From NCBI GenBank assembly GCA_009910795.1, contig VMEE01000052.1, forward strand, positions 186,001 through 250,000: a stretch of 64,000 nt of DNA. Reading direction: 5' to 3'. Below are positions 51,923 through 61,259 of this stretch, in pieces. Source of the DNA: Dehalobacter sp. CP (lineage in GTDB: Bacteria > Bacillota_B > Desulfitobacteriia > Desulfitobacteriales > Syntrophobotulaceae). The translations under genes were made by a program, and so were the position numbers. The notes beneath the pieces are model-generated. The model ran no database searches, was not told the origin of the DNA, and saw only the letters and a program-made list of their open reading frames with translations. Position 1 is the first letter of the stretch; every line of letters begins with the position of its first letter.

Positions 51923-52483
51923 ATGATTACCCTGCAAATTAACCAGCAGTTTGCTAGGATCGGCTTGAATATTAATGATGCCAGTTATGAACTGAATAAA
52001 AAGCAGCCTAATTTACAGATCGATCAAATTAATCCGAATGTTCAGGTTCGAACATCACAACCGAACCTCGAAATTGACTCCAGCTCAATGCGCGAATCGA
52101 TGGGGTTTGGAGGGATCTGGTTTATGCACCAAAGCCTTAAAGCGAATGCCGATGCTGAATTCCAACAGGACCTGGAAACGATCGTTCAAATGGGGCGTCA
52201 AATAGGCGAGATTGAAAATAATGTGCCGATTGGACAAGTGGTATTTCAAGCGATGGTCCCGCCCGAGAACGAGGTCACGATTGCTTCGCTTGCACCCATT
52301 GAGATTCAGTATACCCCAGCTGAAGTTCATTCTAATCTTCAGCAGGGTGATGTTCACTATTCCACCGATTTAGGCGAGGTATCGATAGACGGCTTCAAGT
52401 ATCCGTTTGTTCGTTCTTTTATTGAGCAGCAAGCCTACCTCGAAATCAAAGCGGTAGGACAAGCCATTGATATCAAACAATGA
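51923..52483 (+). CDS. YviE-like DUF6470 flagellar-cluster protein
   Basis: 186 residues from ATG 51923, with GGGAGGTG upstream. A repeated segment QPNLQIDQINPNVQVRTSQPNLEID-like pattern (three short NLQID/NVQV/NLEID strands at ~residues 28-52) is characteristic of the DUF6470 family seen between flgL and fliW in Bacillus-type clusters. The remaining part is helical and then beta-rich with no enzyme motif. A role in flagellar assembly or its control is inferred from conserved position. The segment given here is shortened to its key parts. Confidence 0.8.
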   Translation: MITLQINQQFARIGLNINDASYELNKKQPNLQIDQINPNVQVRTSQPNLEIDSSSMRESMGFGGIWFMHQSLKANADAEFQQDLETIVQMGRQIGEIENNVPIGQVVFQAMVPPENEVTIASLAPIEIQYTPAEVHSNLQQGDVHYSTDLGEVSIDGFKYPFVRSFIEQQAYLEIKAVGQAIDIKQ

Positions 52484-52538
52484 GAATGAAAAAGAAAATG
52501 AGATGAGTATGAAACATACCAAGGAGGAAGAATAGACA

Positions 52539-52991
52539 ATGGATGGCAAAGGAATTGAATCAGTTATCTTTTTCCCTGATGGAATACCGGGATTTGAAGA
52601 GTTAAAAGAATTTTTCCTGAATATCGAAGAGGATACTTTTCTGGCTCGGCTGGAAGCTGCCATCAACCGGGAAATTGCTTTTTTCTTGGTCCGGTCACAA
52701 CTCTTTTTCCCGGACTATTTGCCTGAAGTGGACTTGAGCCCGCGTGAAACAGAGATTTTGGAGATTGGAACCTCTGATCAGGTGGATGTTTGGAGTATCA
52801 TTACGGTGCACGCCAATGATCTGGTTCAGTCCACTGTTAACCTGCGTGCTCCTCTTATTTTGAATCCGAGGACTGGTAAAGGGGTTCAATTGATTCTGAA
52901 CGAGGAGATTCATTCATCCAGACAGCCGCTGTTTCCAACACAGCAGGATTCTATCGCTACAAAAAACGATGAAGAAGGAGCTGTGGACTGA
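52539..52991 (+). CDS. fliW: Flagellar assembly factor FliW
   Basis: 150 residues, AAGGAGGAA before ATG 52539. The FliW signature appears in FFPDGIPGFEELKEF, and the beta-rich core includes FPDYLPEVDLSPRETEIL and STVNLRAPLILNPRTGKGVQLIL. FliW binds flagellin or CsrA; free FliW sequesters CsrA and so relieves repression of flagellin translation. Its last base overlaps the csrA start by one nucleotide, indicating coupled translation. Confidence 0.95.
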   Translation: MDGKGIESVIFFPDGIPGFEELKEFFLNIEEDTFLARLEAAINREIAFFLVRSQLFFPDYLPEVDLSPRETEILEIGTSDQVDVWSIITVHANDLVQSTVNLRAPLILNPRTGKGVQLILNEEIHSSRQPLFPTQQDSIATKNDEEGAVD

Positions 52992-53251
52992 TGCTGGTTT
53001 TATCACGGAAAATCAATGAAAGAATTATGATCGGCGACGATATTGAAGTTGTGGTGGTTGCGGTAGTCGGAGATCAGGTCAGGATTGGCATTGAAGCACC
53101 CAAAGATATTAAGATTCTGCGTAGCGAAGTCTATGAAGAAGTGCAGAATCAAAATGTGAAGGCTTCCGCTGCATCCAAACTTCCGGAAGCGGATTTATCC
53201 GAGCAGTTGAAACAAATGCTAAAGGGGAATTTGCCCAGGGATAAAGAATAA
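52991..53251 (+). CDS. csrA: Carbon storage/translation regulator CsrA
   Basis: 86 residues, AAGGAG before ATG 52991. The RNA-binding strands LVLSRKINERIMIGDDIEVVVVAVVGDQVRIGIEAPKDI, the GxxxxVxIGIxAP pattern and the Arg near the end of strand 5 (ILRSEVYEE) match CsrA. The C-terminal ~25 residues are an extra helical tail compared with E. coli. CsrA binds GGA motifs in leader RNAs and in this arrangement typically represses hag. A terminator follows the gene and hag is not present. Confidence 0.95.
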   Translation: MLVLSRKINERIMIGDDIEVVVVAVVGDQVRIGIEAPKDIKILRSEVYEEVQNQNVKASAASKLPEADLSEQLKQMLKGNLPRDKE

Positions 53252-53264
53252 AGAGCATACGATA

Positions 53265-53297
53265 AAAAACTCTCTTTTTTGGAGAGTTTGATTTTTA
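53265..53297 (+). terminator. Terminator after csrA
   Basis: AAACTCTC (53267-53274) pairs with GAGAGTTT (53282-53289), followed by GATTTTTA. Confidence 0.85.
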
Positions 53298-53343
53298 ATA
53301 AAAATTTTTGGTTACTCGTTAAAAGATAAATTTTTGGAGTTAA

Positions 53344-54426
53344 GTGAGCAAGATGAGAAAGCTATCATTGGTCATGATTGTTAAAAATGAAGAGAAGGTC
53401 TTAGCCAGATGTTTGGACAGTGTTAAACATCTTGTTGATGAAATGATTGTTGCGGATACGGGTTCCACGGATGATACGAAAAAAATTGCTCACGCTTATG
53501 GTGCTAAAGTATGCGATTATGTTTGGGAGGATGACTTTGCCAAGGCCCGGAATTTTGCGCTGAGTTACGCAGCAGGGGATTGGAATCTAATCCTCGATGC
53601 TGATGAAGTACTTACACAGGGAACGAAAGAGAGTATTCGGCACTTTATCGAGCAGCCTGAGGCCATCGGCAGAATCAAAGTGGTCAGTAAGATTAGGCAG
53701 GATCATGAAATAAGAACTTCCAGCACTTGGGTTTCCAGGTTGATCCCGAAAGGAATTTATTTTGAAGGCAGAGTTCATGAGCAAATTAAATCAAACCTTC
53801 CACGGGTCAATACGGAAATCGAAGTGAATCATGACGGCTACTACGAAACGGACAAAACGGGCCGAAATTTACGTTTATTGCTTCTCGAATTGGACGATCA
53901 TCCTTGTGACCCTTATCTTCTTTACCAGACAGCCAAGCAATACAAATTATCCGGCCAATATCAGACGGCAAACAACTATTTCAAAAAATGCTATCAATTT
54001 CTGGGTCTAAACGCAGGCTATAGAGATCTTGTTGTGATTGACTATCTTTACAATATTCTTGCCACCGGGAAACTACTTAAAGGACTCGGCATGATCGAAA
54101 AAGAAAGAGCGCAGTTTGCCGATTATCCGGATTTTCATTTTGTATGCGCTCTTTTCTATATGGAGCTTGTTTTTTCAGATGTGAACAAATATATTCACTT
54201 GTTTCCGGAGATTGAACGGGAGTATAAAACCTGTCTTCAACTGGGAGAGACCGATAAGTACAGTACAATGACCGGAACGGGAAGTTTCCTGGCAGCCTAT
54301 AATCTGGGCGTGTACTATGAAACAACCGGTGACATGGTCAAGGCGAAAGAATATTATACCAGAGCTACATCAGAAGGATATAAACCTGCTTTAACCCGTA
54401 TTGCGGATCTGAAGCCAGGGATTTAA
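53344..54426 (+). CDS. Family 2 glycosyltransferase with TPR-like tail
   Basis: 360 residues; GTG 53344 is used because GGAG lies 4-5 nt before it, and ATG 53353 is a second choice. The GT2 domain (1-190) shows LSLVMIVKNEEKVLARCLDSV, IVADTGSTDDTKKIA and the metal-binding LILDADEVLTQG (DADE). The C-terminal part has helix pairs resembling TPRs (YLLYQTAKQYKLSGQYQTANNYFKKC, TGDMVKAKEYYTRATSEGY). Proteins of this type are found in Clostridial flagellin glycosylation loci. It is located directly after csrA, where flagellin normally lies. Confidence 0.85.
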   Translation: MSKMRKLSLVMIVKNEEKVLARCLDSVKHLVDEMIVADTGSTDDTKKIAHAYGAKVCDYVWEDDFAKARNFALSYAAGDWNLILDADEVLTQGTKESIRHFIEQPEAIGRIKVVSKIRQDHEIRTSSTWVSRLIPKGIYFEGRVHEQIKSNLPRVNTEIEVNHDGYYETDKTGRNLRLLLLELDDHPCDPYLLYQTAKQYKLSGQYQTANNYFKKCYQFLGLNAGYRDLVVIDYLYNILATGKLLKGLGMIEKERAQFADYPDFHFVCALFYMELVFSDVNKYIHLFPEIEREYKTCLQLGETDKYSTMTGTGSFLAAYNLGVYYETTGDMVKAKEYYTRATSEGYKPALTRIADLKPGI

Positions 54427-54493
54427 AAAATATTGATTCTGGGTATTGATTTGCTTTTTAACAGAATTTATTCTCCAGAAAGACAGGAGTATA

Positions 54494-54501
54494 GCCGATA
54501 T
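54494..54501 (+). promoter_or_regulatory. Possible sigma-28 -10 element
   Basis: GCCGATAT matches the sigma-28 -10 consensus GCCGATAW about 110 nt before the next gene; the -35 (expected TAAA 15 nt upstream) is not clear, so this is only suggestive. Confidence 0.3.
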
Positions 54502-54611
54502 TATATTTAGTATCATGTAAACGCTAAATCTTTGATATCCTGGGGGCAGGAACTAGTGAAAAAATTATTTAAGAATTGATGACTGACATTTGCTAAAGGA
54601 AGTGGGTCGTT

Positions 54612-56687
54612 TTGAAATTAAGCATCGGTATGATGGTAAAAAATGAGGAAAAAAATCTGGAAAGATGTTTAGAAAGCCTTAAGCCACTTTTAAACGCAGT
54701 ATCTTCGGAACTCATCATTGTGGATACGGGCTCAATGGATCAGACAGTGGAAATCGCCAGAAAATACACGGATAAAATATACTTTCATCCTTGGGAAGAT
54801 GACTATTCGAAAATGAGGAATATAACGGTGCAGTATGCCCGGGGGGACTGGTTTATGTTTGTGGATGCCGATGAAGAGCTGAGAGGATATGAAGCAATCG
54901 TTCAATTTATCACATCAAAAGTTTCTAAGAATATTAATGCGGCGGCGATCCAGATCGATAATATTTTTCAAACCAATAATACCAGTAAAGTTGGGACTGG
55001 CGTAGTCACGCGTTTATTTCGCAAAACAGCAAAATTTGGTTTTCGAGGTGTTATTCATGAAGAGCCGATCTTCGAACCACCGCTGGCAGTCCTTGGCGCC
55101 CAGCTGCTGCATTATGGTTATCCGGCCGATGATCCGGAGCTTAGGGAACGAAAGCTCAAACTTTACGAGCCTATTTTGCGGCATGCTATCGAAGAGGATC
55201 CGGATAATGTCGGCTTATTGTTTTATTTGTCCAACACGATTGCTACGTTTAAAAACCATCAAGAGGCTCTGGAACCTGCGGTCAGAGCTTATGAAACAGC
55301 CAAAAGAAAGAACCTGAACCCGGTGGATTATTTCTATGTATATAGTACCCTTGCTATGCTATACAACGATAGCGGGGAGTATAAGAAAACTGTAGAACTA
55401 GCGCAGGAAGGTCTGAAATACAGGGAATGGGCCATTGACTTGTGGTTTTGTCTCGCCAAAGCCCAGGGGATGTTGAAAAAATACCAGGAAGCAATTGCAA
55501 GTTACCAGAAGTATTTATACTATGTGGAAAATTATGATCAGTTTCGAGGGAAAGATCCGAGAATTATCTCAAATTCATTTTCTCATAAAGACGATGTTTA
55601 CTATGATTTAGCTGTAATGTATAAGGAAATAGACCAGAAAACAGATGCGCTGGAAGCACTGGAGAAGCTTAAATCTATTGAACTGATTGAAAAGGCTGTC
55701 CCTCATCAAATTTCACTTTACCTAAGTCTTAAAAAGTACCGGGAAATAAAATGCTTCTACGATAAAATAAACAGATTTGCTAAAAAAGACTTGGGACAAA
55801 GCTTCTGTTTAGCTTTAGAGACTTTATTGCTTAGTGAGGACGAAATAAAGCGGGAGGAAGCAGCCCGGCTTTTCCAACGTGAAGATACGGAGTATGGCTT
55901 GTTAAACAGAATCAGGTTATGGGGGCAGGAGAACGTGCCTAACCAGCTTTTGGATGAGATGAAGAGCCTTCCGCTTGATGAGCTTGGGTTTTATTATGGC
56001 GATGTGTTCTACTTCGTTATGCAGAGAAAGCTCCCCTTACATAGTGTTGACCTTGAAATTCAGGAGCAGGAACTGGATTTGTTCTTCAAATATCTGAATG
56101 AAAAATATCTGGATTTTGCTGTGTTGTGTGATGCCTATCTGCAGAGTCAGGACAAAGATTCCACCCTTGAAGAACAAAGGGTTTACAAAATATTGCGGAG
56201 GATCATGCTTCAAGCAGAAAACCTTGATGAAGAAAAGTACGATCAGGTACTGGACAGATACATCTATGAGGGTATCGGTTATATCAGGAGAATCTATAGG
56301 CCGGAACTATTTGAAAATGACAAACCTTATCTTCTGGCCAATAAGGAAGAAAAATTCTTCTACTGTCTTGATAAAGCCCATTTCGTAGAAAATTCCGACC
56401 AGGCCCAATATGTAAGGTACTTGAAAAAAGCACTTCTTGAGTATCCTGACATGAAAAAAGGGATAGAAGTGCTTTTGGACAGGCTGACGAAAAAAATAGA
56501 CGTTCAGGCGCAGCCTGCAGTCAGCGCTGAAATGCAGGAGTATGCGCGGATTGTGAAAGCCAATCTGAAACAGTTTATTCAGAACGGAATGTTCAAAGAG
56601 GCCAGGGAAATTATTCAGGGCTATGAGGAAATTATCCCGAATGATCCGGAAATTGCTCAATTTAAAGCTGATATGGAGGATAATTGA
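54612..56687 (+). CDS. Large family 2 glycosyltransferase with extended TPR-like region
   Basis: 691 residues from TTG 54612 (GGAAGTGGG upstream). The GT2 domain is at 1-180: LSIGMMVKNEEKNLERCLESLKP, IIVDTGSMDQTVEIA and MFVDADEEL with the DADE site. From ~190 to the end follow many amphipathic helices, including AIEEDPDNVGLLFYLSNTI, AVRAYETAKRKNLNPVDYF, KKTVELAQEGLKYREWAI and AIASYQKYLYYVENY, which fit TPR repeats or a helical repeat region. It shares its first domain with the gene at 53344. Substrate unknown; flagellin or surface polysaccharide glycosylation is likely from context. Confidence 0.82.
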   Translation: MKLSIGMMVKNEEKNLERCLESLKPLLNAVSSELIIVDTGSMDQTVEIARKYTDKIYFHPWEDDYSKMRNITVQYARGDWFMFVDADEELRGYEAIVQFITSKVSKNINAAAIQIDNIFQTNNTSKVGTGVVTRLFRKTAKFGFRGVIHEEPIFEPPLAVLGAQLLHYGYPADDPELRERKLKLYEPILRHAIEEDPDNVGLLFYLSNTIATFKNHQEALEPAVRAYETAKRKNLNPVDYFYVYSTLAMLYNDSGEYKKTVELAQEGLKYREWAIDLWFCLAKAQGMLKKYQEAIASYQKYLYYVENYDQFRGKDPRIISNSFSHKDDVYYDLAVMYKEIDQKTDALEALEKLKSIELIEKAVPHQISLYLSLKKYREIKCFYDKINRFAKKDLGQSFCLALETLLLSEDEIKREEAARLFQREDTEYGLLNRIRLWGQENVPNQLLDEMKSLPLDELGFYYGDVFYFVMQRKLPLHSVDLEIQEQELDLFFKYLNEKYLDFAVLCDAYLQSQDKDSTLEEQRVYKILRRIMLQAENLDEEKYDQVLDRYIYEGIGYIRRIYRPELFENDKPYLLANKEEKFFYCLDKAHFVENSDQAQYVRYLKKALLEYPDMKKGIEVLLDRLTKKIDVQAQPAVSAEMQEYARIVKANLKQFIQNGMFKEAREIIQGYEEIIPNDPEIAQFKADMEDN

Positions 56688-56748
56688 CCAATACAGCGAA
56701 ACCAATGTAAGAACATGTTGATTTGATAAAAATGTTGGAGGTTAATCT

Positions 56749-58158
56749 ATGTACAATGATGCTGCAAACCCTTTAGTGAGTATTGTCATTCTGGGATATA
56801 ATCATCTCGATTATACAAAGCTAGCCATTGACAGCATTTATCAATATTCTGAAGGAATTGATTTTGAATTAATTACGGTCAATAATGGTTCGTTTGATGG
56901 TACAAAGGAGTACTTTGACAGCTTACCCAATAAGAAAAAAATCCATCTGGACAATAATGTGGGACCAGTCAATGGGTTCAATATTGGGTTGAAGGCTGCT
57001 GAAGGTAAGTATATTGCCGGTGTCTGTAATGATTTTATATTTACACAAGGTTGGCTGAAAAATCTAATCTTATGCATGGAATCTGATGAGAAAATTGGCT
57101 ATGTAGCTCCAGGAGCAAGCAATATCAGTAATTTTCAGCAGATCCTTGGTGAGTATAAGAATATTGAGGAAATGCAGATATTTGCGAAAAAATTTAATCA
57201 TTCTGATGCGAATAAATGGGAAGAACGCGTTCGGCTGATGCCAACAGTGTTATTTGTGAAAAGAGAAGTCCTAGATCTCGTAGGCTATTACGATCCGAAA
57301 TTTTACTTTGGCGAATTTGCCGATGACGATATAAGCTTCAGAATTCGCAGAGCGGGATATAAACTGGTTTTTGCCGCTGATACCTTCACGTTCCATTTTG
57401 GATCGATTACCACGGGTGCAGGGCATAAAGAAAACAAGTCTTTGGAGATTAGCCGTCAATTTTTTATAGATAAATATAATCTTGATGCCTGGACAGATGT
57501 TCATTACGATTTTGATTTGCTTAATCTTGTTGATTATGAAGAGGCTAAGGGGAAAAAAAACATTAAAATTCTTGGGATTGATCCAAGATGCGGTGCGACA
57601 ATCTTACAGCTGAAAAATAAGTTAAGAAATCAAGGACAGCAGGATGTACAGCTTTTTGCATTTAGCAAAGCGTACAAATATATGACCGATCTGGAGTCGA
57701 TCTGTCAAAGCGCAATTTGTGGAGATTATCGCGATATCAGCAAAAAATTCGCGAATGAAAAGTTTGATTATGTTGTCATTGGGGAACCAGCCCAATATTA
57801 TGATCAATTTATTGATTTGATTGGAACTTTGAAGACGTTATTAAAAGAAAACGGACAAATCATTTTATCCGTAAATAATACAATGCGTTATGATCTGTTA
57901 TTAAGTATGATGGCAGGAATGGAAACAGCTATTGCCCAAAACGGATATGTCAAGGTATTTGATCTTGTCAGTATGGAAAAAGAATTAATGGCTTTAGGCG
58001 TTCAAGTTAAGAAAGTAACCATTGACACGAATGAAGTTGAGGGAGATGACAAAGTATTTATGGATAATTTAGCGGATGTCTTTCCTGAACAGGCCAGAGA
58101 TGTTGTGAAATTGAGGATGAAAGCCAACAGGTATTTTTTAAGCCTTTGGTTAGCGTAG
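56749..58158 (+). CDS. Glycosyltransferase with C-terminal methyltransferase-like domain
   Basis: 469 residues. The N-terminal GT2 domain has PLVSIVILGYNHLDYTKLAIDSI, the GSFDGTKEYF loop and the DDD segment in FGEFADDDISFRIRRAGYKLVF. From ~265 a second Rossmann-type domain follows (IKILGIDPRCGATILQLKNKL, KFDYVVIGEPAQYYDQFIDLIGTLKTLLKENGQIILSVNN) that looks like a class I methyltransferase with a degenerate SAM loop. It may be bifunctional, or the second domain may be structural. It lies in the same direction as the two previous glycosyltransferases and just before the CDP-sugar genes. Confidence 0.82.
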   Translation: MYNDAANPLVSIVILGYNHLDYTKLAIDSIYQYSEGIDFELITVNNGSFDGTKEYFDSLPNKKKIHLDNNVGPVNGFNIGLKAAEGKYIAGVCNDFIFTQGWLKNLILCMESDEKIGYVAPGASNISNFQQILGEYKNIEEMQIFAKKFNHSDANKWEERVRLMPTVLFVKREVLDLVGYYDPKFYFGEFADDDISFRIRRAGYKLVFAADTFTFHFGSITTGAGHKENKSLEISRQFFIDKYNLDAWTDVHYDFDLLNLVDYEEAKGKKNIKILGIDPRCGATILQLKNKLRNQGQQDVQLFAFSKAYKYMTDLESICQSAICGDYRDISKKFANEKFDYVVIGEPAQYYDQFIDLIGTLKTLLKENGQIILSVNNTMRYDLLLSMMAGMETAIAQNGYVKVFDLVSMEKELMALGVQVKKVTIDTNEVEGDDKVFMDNLADVFPEQARDVVKLRMKANRYFLSLWLA

Positions 58159-58189
58159 AATATCAATTTTAATATTTGGGGGAATAGCG

Positions 58190-58966
58190 ATGAAATGTGT
58201 TATTCTTGCTGGCGGACTTGGAACAAGGCTATCAGAGGAAACTACAGTAAGGCCTAAGCCTATGGTTGATATAGGAGGGCATCCGGTTCTTTGGCATATT
58301 ATGAAAATCTATTCTTTTTATGGTATTAATGAGTTTATTATTTGCCTTGGCTATAAAGGATATGTCATCAAAGAGTATTTTGCAAATTATTATTTGCACC
58401 AATCTGATATTACGTTTGATTTAAAAAACAACGAGATGCATATTCATAACAATACGAGTGAGCCGTGGAAAGTAACGCTTATTGATACAGGTCAAGATAC
58501 AATGACTGGAGGAAGATTAAAGCGAATTCGGGACTATGTCGGTCAAGAAACATTTTGCTTTACCTACGGTGATGGATTATGTAATGTAAATATTCAGGAG
58601 TTGATTCAATTTCATCTTGAACAGCGAGGGAAGGCTACGTTAACAGCGGTTAATCCTCCTGCAAGATATGGCATGCTAGAATTTAGTACGAATAAAAATA
58701 GAATCAGGAAATTCAAAGAGAAGCCTGAGGGGGAAGACAGCTGGATCAATGGCGGCTATTTTGTGCTCGAACCTGAAATATTCGACTACATTTCCGGCGA
58801 TGATACAGCCTGGGAGACCGAGCCTTTGGAGGAATTGGCCAAAGAAAAGAAACTATTTGCATTTAAACATGATGGTTTTTGGCTTCCCATGGATACTTTA
58901 AGGGACAAGATAAGACTCGAAGACTTATGGAACAGTGGGCAGGCCCCGTGGGTGACTTGGCAATGA
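58190..58966 (+). CDS. rfbF: Glucose-1-phosphate cytidylyltransferase
   Basis: 258 residues, GGGGGAAT ahead of ATG 58190. The nucleotidyltransferase motif VILAGGLGTRLSEETTVRPKPMVDIGGHPVLWHIM is complete, and CLGYKGYVIKEYFANYYL with CFTYGDGLCNVNI are the RfbF-specific strands. It makes CDP-glucose from CTP and glucose-1-phosphate. Its TGA stop overlaps the ATG of the next gene (ATGA), so rfbF and rfbG are translationally coupled. The following four genes form a CDP-sugar pathway. Confidence 0.96.
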   Translation: MKCVILAGGLGTRLSEETTVRPKPMVDIGGHPVLWHIMKIYSFYGINEFIICLGYKGYVIKEYFANYYLHQSDITFDLKNNEMHIHNNTSEPWKVTLIDTGQDTMTGGRLKRIRDYVGQETFCFTYGDGLCNVNIQELIQFHLEQRGKATLTAVNPPARYGMLEFSTNKNRIRKFKEKPEGEDSWINGGYFVLEPEIFDYISGDDTAWETEPLEELAKEKKLFAFKHDGFWLPMDTLRDKIRLEDLWNSGQAPWVTWQ

Positions 58967-60024
58967 ATAATCAATTCTGGATTGGCAAAAAAGTATTGAT
59001 CACCGGACATACCGGGTTTAAGGGCGGATGGTTATCTTTGCTTCTGCAAAACAAGGGCGCAGAAATCTTAGGATATGCCCTCGAGCCTCCAACCCAGCCG
59101 AATCTTTTTACGCAAGTTGACCTGGAACATCATATGGCTTCTGTCTCTGGGAACATTCGCGATATAAAACACTTGAAAAGAGTAATCGCGGATTTTAAGC
59201 CCGAAATCATTTTTCATCTAGCAGCCCAGTCACTTGTGAGGGAATCATATCGAAACCCCAGGGAAACATTTGAAATTAATATAATGGGAACGGTCAATCT
59301 TCTGGATGCTGTCAGGGAGTGCAACAGCGTACGGGCAATCGTCAATGTTACGAGCGACAAGTGCTACGAAAATAAGGAATGGGTTTGGAGCTACAGAGAA
59401 AACGATCCAATCGGAGGACGTGACCCTTATAGCTGCAGCAAAGGGTGCAGTGAGCTGATTACAAGTTCTTTTCGCCAGTCCTTTTTGAACGAATTGGGGA
59501 TTTCTGTTGCTTCTGTCCGGGCAGGTAATGTTATTGGTGGTGGAGACTGGAGTCAGGAAAGATTAGTTCCTGATATCGTGAAGGCGATCATTGATAATGC
59601 AAAACCGGTCATTAGAAATCCATTGGCGATAAGACCCTGGCAGTATGTGCTCGAGCCTCTGTCGGGATATATCCTGTTGGCAGAGAAACTCTTTATGAAC
59701 GGCATAAAGTATGGGGAGCCATGGAACTTTGGCCCTCCCGACAGTCATGTGGTAACAGTAGGGGAATTGACGAATTTAGCGATGCAAGAATGGGGAACCA
59801 GTCTGCGCTATGAATATGACCAAAGCAAAGCACCTTATGAAACACAGGTGTTGAAGTTGGATAGTTCGAAAGCCAGGATGCTTCTTGGCTGGGAAACAAA
59901 GCTTGATATTTTGGACACTATAAAATGGACGGTCGACTGGTACCAGGCTTATGCGTCCGGAGATAATTTAAGACAAATAAGTCTGGAATATATTCAGAAA
60001 TATGAAAAATTGAGGGGAGAGTAG
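58963..60024 (+). CDS. rfbG: CDP-glucose 4,6-dehydratase
   Basis: 353 residues from ATG 58963; a longer in-frame reading overlaps rfbF but is not needed. SDR motifs: WIGKKVLITGHTGFKGGWLSLLL, the characteristic VNVTSDKCYENKEWVWSYRENDPIGGRDPYSCSKGCSEL with SDK and the YSCSK tyrosine-lysine pair. It converts CDP-glucose to CDP-4-keto-6-deoxyglucose. The next gene, a C-methyltransferase, starts two bases after the stop. Confidence 0.95.
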   Translation: MNNQFWIGKKVLITGHTGFKGGWLSLLLQNKGAEILGYALEPPTQPNLFTQVDLEHHMASVSGNIRDIKHLKRVIADFKPEIIFHLAAQSLVRESYRNPRETFEINIMGTVNLLDAVRECNSVRAIVNVTSDKCYENKEWVWSYRENDPIGGRDPYSCSKGCSELITSSFRQSFLNELGISVASVRAGNVIGGGDWSQERLVPDIVKAIIDNAKPVIRNPLAIRPWQYVLEPLSGYILLAEKLFMNGIKYGEPWNFGPPDSHVVTVGELTNLAMQEWGTSLRYEYDQSKAPYETQVLKLDSSKARMLLGWETKLDILDTIKWTVDWYQAYASGDNLRQISLEYIQKYEKLRGE

Positions 60025-60026
60025 GG

Positions 60027-61259
60027 TTGAGTAAAGTGATATGCCGGTCTTGTGGGGAACCATTGGTTCATACTTTCGCCGATCTGGGGGAATCTCCGCT
60101 TTCTAATGCTTTTATTAAACCTGAAAATCTTAATAAGAGAGAATACTTTTATCCGCTGCACGCATATGTTTGTGATGCGTGTTATCTTGTTCAATTGCAG
60201 GAATTTGAGTCTCCTCAAGCGATTTTTGAAGATTACGCGTATTTCAGTTCATTTTCAGAAAGCTGGCTGCGGCATGCTCAGACATACACTGAACAGATGA
60301 TCCACGGATTCGGAGTCAATCAACAAACGCAAGTGGTAGAAATTGCATGTAATGATGGATACCTTTTACAGTATTTTGTCAAACACAGGATACCTGTATT
60401 GGGAATAGAGCCAGCCAAAAATGTGGCTTTGGAAGCTGAAAAAAGAGGAATTCCGATTATAACAGAGTTTTTCGGTGAAAATTTAGCCACACACCTGGTT
60501 GAAAAGGGGGTTAAAGCGGACCTTCTAATTGGCAATAACGTTTTGGCACATGTTCCTGATTTGAACGATTTTGTCAAGGGCTTAAAGATACTCTTAAATT
60601 CGAACGGTATGATTACGCTCGAATTCCCGCATCTCTTACAACTTATTAATGAAAATCAATTTGATACCATTTATCATGAGCATTTTTCTTATTTTTCGCT
60701 GTTGACTGTACAAAAAGTCTTTGAACATGTTGAGTTAGAAGTATTTCATGTCGAGGAAATTCCTACACATGGCGGTTCCTTACGGGTATATGTCAAACAT
60801 AGCGAAGACGTATTCAGAATGAAAATGAATAGCGTCACCAAATTACTGCAGAAAGAAATGGATGCCGGTTTAAATGATATTCAAACTTATATTCGTTTTG
60901 CTAAGGATGTAAGAAAAATCAAACAAGAAATTATGCAATTTTTTAAAGGGATCAAAGAACAAAGGTGCACAATTGTTGGTTACGGGGCACCCGCCAAAGG
61001 AAATACATTGTTAAATTATTGCGGAATGGGAACAGATACGATTGAATATACGGTTGATCTTAATCCCTATAAGCAAGGACTCTATTTGCCTGGAACACAT
61101 ATTCCGGTTTATTCTCCGGAAAGAATTATGGAGACGAAGCCTAACTATATTGTTATCTTGCCCTGGAATTTAAAGAACGAAATCATGGAACAGTTGGCTT
61201 ATGCAAAAAACTGGGGGGCAAAATTTGTCATTCTTATCCCCAGGATTGAGGTGTTCTGA
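60027..61259 (+). CDS. Nucleotide-sugar C-methyltransferase (TylCIII/NovU-like)
   Basis: 410 residues from TTG 60027 (GGGGAG upstream). It has an N-terminal zinc-binding domain with CRSCGEPLVHTFADLG and CDACYLVQL, a SAM-binding class I methyltransferase core (VVEIACNDGYLLQYFVKH, GIEPAKNVALEA) with NNVLAHVPDLNDF, and a C-terminal Rossmann-like domain beginning CTIVGYGAPAKGNTLLNY. This three-domain architecture is that of SAM-dependent C-methyltransferases acting at C3 of 4-keto-6-deoxyhexose nucleotides. It probably makes a branched-chain sugar from CDP-4-keto-6-deoxyglucose. The order rfbF-rfbG-methyltransferase-epimerase supports this. Confidence 0.9.
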   Translation: MSKVICRSCGEPLVHTFADLGESPLSNAFIKPENLNKREYFYPLHAYVCDACYLVQLQEFESPQAIFEDYAYFSSFSESWLRHAQTYTEQMIHGFGVNQQTQVVEIACNDGYLLQYFVKHRIPVLGIEPAKNVALEAEKRGIPIITEFFGENLATHLVEKGVKADLLIGNNVLAHVPDLNDFVKGLKILLNSNGMITLEFPHLLQLINENQFDTIYHEHFSYFSLLTVQKVFEHVELEVFHVEEIPTHGGSLRVYVKHSEDVFRMKMNSVTKLLQKEMDAGLNDIQTYIRFAKDVRKIKQEIMQFFKGIKEQRCTIVGYGAPAKGNTLLNYCGMGTDTIEYTVDLNPYKQGLYLPGTHIPVYSPERIMETKPNYIVILPWNLKNEIMEQLAYAKNWGAKFVILIPRIEVF

